Part shown: positions 56,952 through 64,000 of the stretch, piece by piece | Layout: each line of letters opens with the position of its first letter | Numbering within the stretch: the first letter of the stretch is position 1 | Origin: Vesta saturnalis | Taxonomy: Eukaryota; Arthropoda; Insecta; Coleoptera; Lampyridae | Direction of reading: 5' to 3' | Assembly: GCA_036346205.1 (NCBI GenBank) | Contig: JARFJB010001172.1 | Coordinates: forward strand, 1,348,001-1,412,000 | DNA: 64,000 nt | Made by a program: the position numbers and the translations under genes | The notes under the pieces: generated by a model | Seen by the model: the letters and a program-made list of their open reading frames with translations, nothing else | The model's database searches: none | Told to the model about the DNA's origin: nothing

Positions 56952-58243
56952 AAGGGTATTTCAATAAGAGCGGAAGATCTGAATTGCGCGCCATCTTTGA
57001 CAGTCATAATGACACGTGATTATGACGTGACAGATCGAAAGTGGACAGATGGGAGTTAGTAAACATGGAGCATTACACGATAGAACAACGTGTCCTGATT
57101 GTTAAACATTATTATCAAAATGGTGAAAGTTTGATTGCCACCATTCGTAAAGTGGGTCCAATATTCAGTCGAAATAATGTTTCTAATTCATCTACTGTGA
57201 AAAGAATAATCGAAAAATTCGAAAGTACTGGTTTGGTTAGTGATGTGAAACACACGGCACGAGCTCGTAGAGGTAGTTCAGAACAAAACATCACGGCAGT
57301 CGAGAGAGTGTGGCCGAAAGTCCAGAGACATCCATTCGTCATCGTGCACAAGAATTGGACATTACAACAGCCACCCTTCGGTGTATTCTCACTAAAGATT
57401 TGCATCTCCTATAAAGTCCAATTGACTCAACAACTTCTATCAACAGACCATGCACAGCGAAGATAGTTCACCAATTGGATCCTTCAGCAACAAGAAGTGA
57501 ATGCCAATTTTGTAAGCAAAATCATTTTCAGTGACGAGGCCCATTTTCACCTCAATGGCTTCGTTAATAGGCAAAACTGCCGCATTTGGGGCTCAGAAAA
57601 TTCACGAATGATTCATCATAATGCATCCAAAACGTGTCACTGTTTGGTGTGCATTGTGGTTTGGAGGAATAATTGGACCGTTTTAGTTGAAGATGAGGCA
57701 GATAATACTGTAACGGTGAATGGCGAACGTTATTGTGCTAGGATAACTCAGTTTTTTGTGTTTCAATTGGAAGATATTGCTCTTTACGACATGTAGTTCC
57801 AGCAGGACGGTGCCACATGTCATACCGCCCGTGAAACATTGACAGTCTTGCACGAGTTTGCTCCTGGTCGTGTCATTTCCTGATTTGGTGACCAGAATAT
57901 GCCGCCACGCTTTTGAGATTTAACACATTTGGACGTCTGGCTGTGGGGTTATCTGAAGTCACAGGTTTATGCCAACAAGCCCGCGACCACCGAAGCATTG
58001 AAGGCCGAAATTAGACGCTCTATCAATGAAATACCGCCACATGTATTCAATAATGTTATTGCAAATTTTGCCAAAAGAGTACGCATGTGTCAGCAAAGCC
58101 ATGGCGGCCATTTACAAGATATTTTGTTTCATACATAATTCCCAAATATATACATAATAAATCAATAAATATTTCAATACTTTACTACAGAAAACCATGT
58201 TTTATTGAACCTTAAAATTTTGCGCTCTTATTGAAACATCCTT
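56952..58243 (+). mobile_element. mariner-like element with TIRs and TA target duplication
   Basis: The element is 1292 bp, a typical mariner length. Both ends read AAAGG(G/A)T(A/G)TTTCAATAAGAGCG inwards and each is flanked by TA (56950-56951 and 58244-58245). The host sequence (a hAT gene) continues in proper order on both sides, so the boundaries are secure. Confidence 0.88.
57065..58138 (+). pseudogene. mariner-like transposase
   Basis: Start MEHYTIEQRVLIVKHYYQNG at 57065, with an HTH (SSTVKRIIEKFESTGLV), then after frame changes IIFSDEAHFHLNGFVNRQNC (57526-57585, first Asp), FQQDGATCHTARE (about 57797-57835, second), and LTHLDVWLWGYLKSQVYANK (about 57920-57980, third acidic site). The end is MCQQSHGGHLQDILFHT. 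Defects: a TAG at about 57794 just before FQQDG, stops near 57880 and 57917 and two frameshifts between 57400 and 57500. Catalytic positions are still conserved. It is embedded in a hAT pseudogene, so it moved after that gene. Confidence 0.87.
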
Positions 58244-58979
58244 TACAAGAGATTCTGATACAAGAAATGTGGAAAATTCTTTACTGTTAAAAATTAAATC
58301 TTTTAAGACCATATCTTCCATAGTAATATGGTATAACGTTTTAGTCAAAATCAACGTCGTAAGCAAAACAATACAGGAAACCAGTACTGCTTTATCAAAT
58401 ATTACGTTATTATTGCAACAAACTAAGGCATATTTTCATGATATTACATCAGATAAGGGATTTAATAATATTTTAGAAAAAGCAAAAAATATTGCCGAGA
58501 ATATCGACTGCGACCCTTCATTTCCACCACTTAATACTATTAGACCTCGAATGATTATGATTATTACAGCAAGGATGAGAAAATTATTTTTTATTTTGTG
58601 ATATTGGACACGGCGTTAACAAAAATCGAAGAAAGGGCCGATCAAATAAAGTCACACAGTTTTCGATTTTCTGAAAGACAAATAATTCCTTTAAAATAGA
58701 TAAAGTATATAGGTCTTTAAAATGTAAATCTTTGGAGAACAAATTATCTGACCCATCTAAAAAAAAAAGACATTATTGCCCAAGATTTATGCGATGAAAT
58801 TAATAACATTGCATCCTGTATTTCCCCTAAAATGAATGCATTAAACGTTATTCAATATCTATTTACGAATAATCTTGTCTATATAGGAAAATATGCCAAA
58901 ACAACGGTCTAATTGTCTTCGGAAGTTACGTATCGAGGCAAGTTTTTTTACCGATTCTACAGTTTATCCAAACGCTTTA

Positions 58980-59453
58980 AAATTTTTCTAAAATCGTATA
59001 AATTTCCTGAGGTTCATTGGTGGTAGATTCGGATACATTTCATTGAACTTTCTACATGCCCCGCTTATAATTTTGGCGCACTGTCCAAAGATAATAAACA
59101 AATTCATAAGAAATGCGTTTCTGAAGGTATATTCAGCTTCTGAATGGACGAACACGTTGATATTATTACGATAATGACACACCATTAATGTCAAATAGTA
59201 ATCGTGGCCTTCTTAACAAAAACCGAATGGGGATATCATTTCCAAAGTTTATTTTGGCAAATAAATGGTCATAAGGCGAATCCCAACCAGTTAAGTGTAG
59301 GTATGATACACATACATAAACGGTCAAATTTAGCAGCTTTCCGGAATAGTATTAATACACAGCGTGTTCCATTTAAAATACGCCATTTTTAATAACTTTT
59401 TCAAGCAAGCGAGATAACTACATTTTTGAACCACCCTGTATTGAAGTAACTGA
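58980..59453 (-). pseudogene. DUF4817-type transposon, N-terminal fragment
   Basis: The minus strand from 59453 starts with TACAGGGTGGTTCAAAAATG, a terminus of this transposon class. At 59194-58988 it encodes VHSEAEYTFRNAFLMNLFII then FGQCAKIISGACRKFNEMYP, the N-terminal HTH of the DUF4817 type. The catalytic part is missing. Confidence 0.65.
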
Positions 59454-59884
59454 GATTCAACTAAAGAGTGGGAAGCTTCTAAGTACTACCTTACTCTAAA
59501 CCAAATTTCCATATCATTCTATCACTGAGATCGAAGCTATCAGCATCTTTAAAGATCATGTTTTCCGACGAAAAAAAATTGAAATCAATGTTTATTTCAA
59601 AAACGGTTAAAAATAGGTGTAGGAAAATATTAAGAGAAGTTGTCAGGAAATTGATGAAAATCCTAAATATTATATTATGTACAGGGTATTGCGTTTAAAA
59701 TAAAAAAAGTTGCTACTACTTTCTAATAGAAGTGGCAACACCGCATTGTCGAAAATATTTGAGTGGGAATGCCCAAATATGCCTGGTTCACTAAAAACGT
59801 GTAATGTGCCATCCACCGTGAATCCTACACAATGCCCCTGCAACAAAAATCAAAAAATCTAATTTTCTCATAAAACCCATAAAA

Positions 59885-59938
<54 letters not shown>

Positions 59939-60612
59939 CTATATTTTATTACATTTTGGATTAATTATGAAAAATAAGATAGAATTTCGTTAGGGTCCCC
60001 TATACCTAAATACAGAGTGTTTTGATTTATTTTGATTTTTCTTAAATTGCAAGGTTTTGAAAAAAATTAATTGTTAGCAAACAAAACTAATTTTGTCAAA
60101 ACTGCTCCAGGATCTCGAAAATATAGTGTTTCGTTGATTTATATGGCAATTGAATTGCGAAAATACTATACTGGGTGTTCAAATTTTTCGGTTGTATTAT
60201 TGATACATTCAAACTATATACTTATCCTTATCTGAAATGGAACACTCTGTATATTTTAGATCTGGTATGTGACCAATTCAATGATCTTCCAAAAAGTACT
60301 AAGGTATCCTATACCTACACCTTTCAAAGTTATTCCACAATATTTAACAATATCACGAATATATTAAGTAATATTATTCTCAACAATTTAACATAACTAC
60401 TATAACAAATGCTTGAAATCACTGCCACCTGCTTTGAATTAAATATAAAATGCGTTAATTTCTTTGTTTTCGTTACTTAAAAAAAATTTCATTACTCGCC
60501 TACTTAAAAATACCTATAAGAAATAGAAAAAATGCAATTAATTTTCCTTTTAACTAAATAAAATATGGCATGTGATACATCGTTGAATTTGTAATAAAAA
60601 ATGGAATTAGAT
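59454..60612. mobile_element. Cluster of non-autonomous TACAGGG-type element pieces
   Basis: Element-end motifs TACAGGGTATTGCG (59689), TACAGAGTGTTTTG near 60012, TACTGGGTGTTC near 60170 and GAACACTCTGTATA near 60240 mark several short non-coding element pieces. A (TA) microsatellite occupies about 59886-59936. Individual boundaries cannot be fixed by eye. Confidence 0.5.
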
Positions 60613-60962
60613 ACAGGGTGTACATTTTTTTCGGGCCATATAAAAAAATAAAGTTGATGATGGTTTCTTGAAAACGAAACGTCGGATATAAAATCTAAAA
60701 ATACCATCATGTAGTATCTTAAAAGTGCCAATGAGAAAGTGTTGTTAGTTTTTGATATTTCTGCAAATAAAGTCAGAAAAAATAAAATCGATATTGTCAA
60801 ATTCCGTTTTTCCAAATATCTCAGCAGGGCATGAAAATTTTTCAAGTTTCTAAACGGCATGTAAATAAGCTTCAAAGAACACAACTTTTTCCTAATTTAA
60901 CCTAAGCTGTATCTCCAACAAGTACTGAGATTCCCATGGTGAGGATCCTTATCTTGGACAAA

Positions 60963-60971
<9 letters not shown>
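60613..60971. mobile_element. Short non-autonomous element
   Basis: It starts ATACAGGGTGTACATTTTTT and ends GATCCTTATCTTGGACAAAC followed by TGTATA. It has no coding sequence. The following (TA) microsatellite (60965-61014) separates it from the next element. Confidence 0.45.
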
Positions 60972-61020
<49 letters not shown>

Positions 61021-61021
<1 letters not shown>

Positions 61022-62078
61022 CAGGGTGTTAAAATTTTGAAATCAAAATTAACCAGTGGCACGCTATCGGGGTTAGTGGAAACTTTTATTCCCCTATTTT
61101 TGATGCCTCTGGAGATTTTTTTTTTACTTTTTCAAATTCTCCGTACATTTTTACTTAAAAAAGTAATACTCTTGTATGAATGTTGTGGAGATTTTCTTCT
61201 AAACAAAAGTCTGCAAGTTCTCAGATAATTCACAAATAATGATTTGTAGTGTAATTTGCCTGCGGCGTTTTGCAAAACAAGTAATATTTGATTTAATCTA
61301 TACTATTAATTTGATTTTGAATAATGATTAAGGGTAAGCAGTCGAAAAACAAATACAAGTTACTTATTGGCTTAATTTCTGAGACCAGTTGCTGCAATTT
61401 AATAAAAATAAAAGTCAGGATAGCGCAAAAGCTATCAAAATTAAATTCAAACAAATGTATTGCAACAGTAATAAAATTAACAAAATTACAATAGTTGTTC
61501 AAACTGTCGGCCGTGTACTTGCAAGCACGTTCTATACCGTTTTCTAATTGAAAAACGTGTCTTTGAAAATAACTCCGGATGGACTAAATGTATTCTGCGC
61601 ATGTTGAACTCTCGCTATTAGAACTCCTTTAGTTTCGACGATGGTTGCATACACTAAGCACTTCATGCAGCCCCAGTTAACAAAGTCGATAGGGTTCAGG
61701 TCGGGTGAATTACACTAAAAATCATAATTTGATAATTATCTGAGTACTTACAGACTTTTGTTTAGAAGCAAATCTCTACAACACCGTTTTATTTTAGCTT
61801 TATAACAGGTTATTACTTTTTTAATTACAAACGAACGGAGAATTTAAAAAAAGTAAAAAAAAAAATATTTTCTCCAGTGGCGTCAAAAATAGGAGGATAA
61901 AGGTTTCACTAACCCTGATAGCGTGCCACTGGTTAAATTTTTAAAAAGTTAGTGTATGTCAAAATATTACTTTCCTAAAGAACATATTGATCACGAAATT
62001 TGAAAAAAATATTTAAAGGCGTTTTTGATTTATGGTAAATTTTTAATTTTGATTTCAACATTTCAACACCCTGTATCT
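61021..62078 (-). mobile_element. Element with about 220-bp inverted repeats and transposase remnant
   Basis: The left arm from 61021 (ACAGGGTGTTAAAATTTTGA) is the inverse of the right arm ending near 62078 (TCAACATTTCAACACCCTGT). Both arms contain CCAGTGGCACGCTATC, GTTTCACTAACCC (or complement), TCTGGAGA and AAACAAAAGTCTG. The left arm lacks about 110 bases present in the right arm after TTTTGAAATC. Between them the minus strand encodes a transposase C-terminus, SPDLNPIDF (frame shift) WGCMKCLVYATIVETKGV and RACKYTADSLNNYC (about 61710-61495). The rest of the gene is deleted. Confidence 0.75.
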
Positions 62079-62284
62079 CAGCAACTAAGCCATTTAAGGG
62101 TTCATGTACCTATATCAAAATTTATCAATTAACGGGAGCTCTCTGGGGTAGAGCGTTATCGGTCGAATATAGCAACACCCTGTATATACAGGATGTGTCT
62201 AAAAAGTCTGTCAAAATACTAGGTCAAATTCCTGAAACTAAAATATGAGGATCAAGCACTTTACCTTAGTCCAAAAATTGAGTG

Positions 62285-62813
62285 TTCCGAAATACAGGGT
62301 GTCAAAGTTATTATTTTTTTAAACTCTTTTTAAATACCTATCTTAATAGCAGGATTTGTATGAAATTTGGTACCTAGAGGGCGCCACCAGCAGCCCTTTG
62401 TCTACATTTAAAGCTACAATACCTTTTTAGTCAACGATTCTTATTCCCTGATATGTTTTCTTCAAAAAAGGTATACCTTGTAGATGTCGCTTCGATCAGC
62501 CAGATATCATATTAGTTTATGGTTATTGCCAAGGAAATGGTCGGGATCGGTCAGAGTATATCAAGAAAGATTTCCAAATAGACGCGTTCCAAAGCATCAA
62601 ACATTTGCCGCTGTTGAAAGGCGTCTTCCAGCAACCGATAGTTTTGCTCCTGGTACGCTTAATTATGGACGTAATCATACTACTAGAACAGCAGAGGTCG
62701 GGGAAGAAACTTTAGAACGAGTTGAAGAAGATCTGAGTCTGAGCACCAGACACATTGGTTTGGAACTTGGCGCTTCTAAGGATACGGTTAACAGAACTGT
62801 AAGAGAATAGTAA
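62285..62813 (+). pseudogene. DUF4817-type transposase, N-terminal fragment
   Basis: It follows a TACAGGGTGTCAAAG terminus at about 62293. Bases 62484-62810 encode VRVYQERFPNRRVPKHQTFA, then FAPGTLNYGRNHTTRTAEVG and ETLERVEEDLSLSTRHIGLE then LGASKDTVNRTVRE, both N-terminal HTH units of these transposases. It stops at 62808-62810, before the catalytic domain. Sequence conservation is good, so insertion is comparatively recent. Confidence 0.78.
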
Positions 62814-63349
62814 ATATTTTACGGTAGATGTAGAAATGATGGATAGGGTGCAGTTCAATTTCCTCCGTAGAATTAATCTTTGTGTACATAAAAACGGAGG
62901 TCACTTTCACAAATTTACTTAGAGTTTAATTGAACAATTTATAATTTAATAAAAATTTGTTGTTTTGGTCGTTTTTGTTATTGAATTTGTATGCTATTCC
63001 TCTTGTTCTTTTCCAGTTTATTCTTATATTCTTATGTAGTTGTGTACAGTTCTGTTGTTGTTGGCCGGTTGGTCCTTAAACACGCTTCAAACTTCTTGGG
63101 CCAGTCCTGAGCATGGATAAAGTGTGGAGGAGGGCTATGATGAATTTTAGTACCCAATGAAACATTTAAATTCGATTATCACAGAAACGGCTGCTCGAAG
63201 CGACATTCACCTTTTTAAGTATTAATTAGTATAAATGTCTGTTCATGTTAATTTATGATAAGTCCCTGCTGACTTATTTTTCCGAAATACAACTTACTTT
63301 TTTCAGATTTCCTGTGTTTGATTTGAGGTAAAATTACTTCAAAGAAATT

Positions 63350-63710
63350 ATGGTTAATCAGAAGTTAGAGGACGGGAAAATTATTTTCATACACGGGCGA
63401 GAGAACGGCCCTAATAACGTGATAACTAATATTTCTGCATCGCCAACAGTAGTATTTGATGGACATATTGCAGATCATACAGGCATATTGGTTGACTTTA
63501 AATGCATATCAAATGTAGATTTACATACGAAAAGAAAATATGTAAAAATTATATCTCCTATGAATCTAGCTAAGGTAAATTCGTGTCTATAGACTGGTTA
63601 AACCTGTTTCCCTAGAGTAAAGCTGATATTGCTTTTGATTTGTCCATTAATTCTGTACTAAGTGTATTTAATAAATATTGTACAAAAAAAATCCGTAACT
63701 ATACTACATA
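63350..63710 (+). pseudogene. LINE endonuclease C-terminal fragment
   Basis: Plus strand: ASPTVVFDGHIADHTGILVD then FKCISNVDLHTKRKYVKII, MNLAKVNSCL and stop at 63590. After it, in another frame: KADIAFDLSINSVLSVFNKY then CTKKIRNYTT. The HIADHTG pattern (Ser/Ala-Asp-His) is the last catalytic motif of APE-type LINE endonucleases and is followed by the usual linker. The upstream endonuclease motifs are absent. Confidence 0.65.
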
Positions 63711-63844
63711 ATATAAATGAAAGTGATGTGTTACTTATGTACCGGGTGAGCCAACGATAGAGTAAACTGGTGCTTTATGGGTAAACTTTGCCAATAAAAT
63801 GCATTTACCATATTATATGGCTAGTGCATTTTTAAACCTAACGC

Positions 63845-64000
63845 CACCTTCCAAAACACTGTGAGTGGAATAGAAAAATTAATTAATAACTTTACTAATA
63901 CCGACTTTGTGATAGTAATTGCGGGCACTAATGACGCGTTAAGTGGAAATCTCGTATCAACAAATTCAATAATATCCACAATCCGTGCTTTAAAAAATAA
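63845..64000 (+). pseudogene. SGNH-hydrolase-like fragment of a LINE, runs off window
   Basis: The plus strand near 63870-63998 encodes INNFTNTDFVIVIAGTNDAL then SGNLVSTNSIISTIRALKN. VIAGTND is the block with Asn and Asp typical of SGNH/GDSL esterase-like domains, which some insect LINEs carry in their first open frame. The frame is open to the window end. The start is not visible. Confidence 0.5.

Larger units (their letters stand above)
55040..58930 (+). pseudogene. hAT transposase of ZMYM1-like type, split by three insertions
   Basis: Plus-strand blocks in order: EWVSQKGKWRTQKS (55140), HWPSVLSDKVKLCL near 55400, FSSAFYKNNGEIIPRVGL and YSTLKNCVFCLPCK near 55510-55605 (TTF-type zinc finger), TTAQFNDIISDHISRI near 56080-56130. 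Then TRNICLDYLRGQRYDNGAYM and KGRNNGVQK (56570-56660), then VSCVAYSLNLVVNDAAKASL (about 56690-56745) and SASTRRWQVLK (56795). After the mariner come SFKTISSIVIWYNVLVKINV (about 58290-58350) and FNNILEKAKNIAENI (58460-58507), INNIASCISPKMNALNVI (58799-58850). The order matches the ZMYM1-like hAT proteins. A SINE (55734-55926), a short inverted-repeat element (56304-56492) and a mariner (56952-58243) interrupt it. Many stops. The RYDNGA motif is a hAT signature. The dimerisation end is missing after about 58930. Confidence 0.85.

Overview
The window is AT-rich, intron-bearing animal DNA, almost certainly from an insect. The evidence is the families present (two piggyBac copies, pogo, Tc1/mariner and hAT relatives, an insect-type LINE family, insect transposases with an N-terminal helix-turn-helix of the DUF4817 kind) and host genes with 52-56 bp introns. 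There is no operon structure, CRISPR array or prokaryotic signal. Species and order cannot be fixed from sequence alone.

Host genes are sparse. (1) Coding segments of an unrecognised Ser/Thr-rich protein lie on the minus strand at 1-503. (2) The last two exons of the core alpha-1,6-fucosyltransferase FUT8 (FucT6) lie on the plus strand at 21902-22617. (3) An unrecognised minus-strand gene starts at 42020 and has three phase-compatible exons at 42020-41981, 40788-40729 and 39830-39775, with CCAAT and E2F-like motifs upstream of its start. (4) Three exons of an NPC2/ML-domain lipid-binding protein lie on the minus strand at 54279-53754.

Most of the rest is layered transposon remains. 0.7-3.2 kb: pogo-like element. 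3.9-8.1 kb: LINE fragment, a long AT-rich block, microsatellites, a hairpin repeat. 8.3-14.2 kb: LINE copy A, a piggyBac truncated by LINE copy B. 14.4-15.4 kb: long inverted-repeat element. 15.85-20.9 kb: two different Mutator-like transposases in tandem, the second ending in a YqaJ-type nuclease domain and interrupted by a Tc1/mariner relative and a SINE. 21.3-26.2 kb: mariner remnant, FUT8, a second piggyBac. 26.4-34 kb: inverted-repeat element, Tc1 (DD34E), an IS630-type fragment, a ZBED5-like hAT, LINE endonuclease fragment, a Merlin-type exon, a second pogo. 34.4-39 kb: palindromic repeats. 42.8-46 kb: a tandem array of hairpin elements and an intron-bearing transposon with about 280-bp inverted repeats. 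47.2-53.5 kb: LINE copies C and D and tandem repeats. 55-59 kb: a ZMYM1-like hAT gene interrupted by a SINE, a short inverted-repeat element and a mariner. 59-62.8 kb: a dense graveyard of elements ending in TACAGGGTG. 63.3-64 kb: further LINE pieces.

Nearly every transposase is broken by stops, frameshifts or loss of a catalytic residue. The most interesting material is the Mutator/YqaJ region, the SINE family with exact target-site duplications, the hairpin array at 42.8-43.6 kb, the transposase introns placed at the first catalytic Asp, and the cryptic minus-strand gene at 42 kb.
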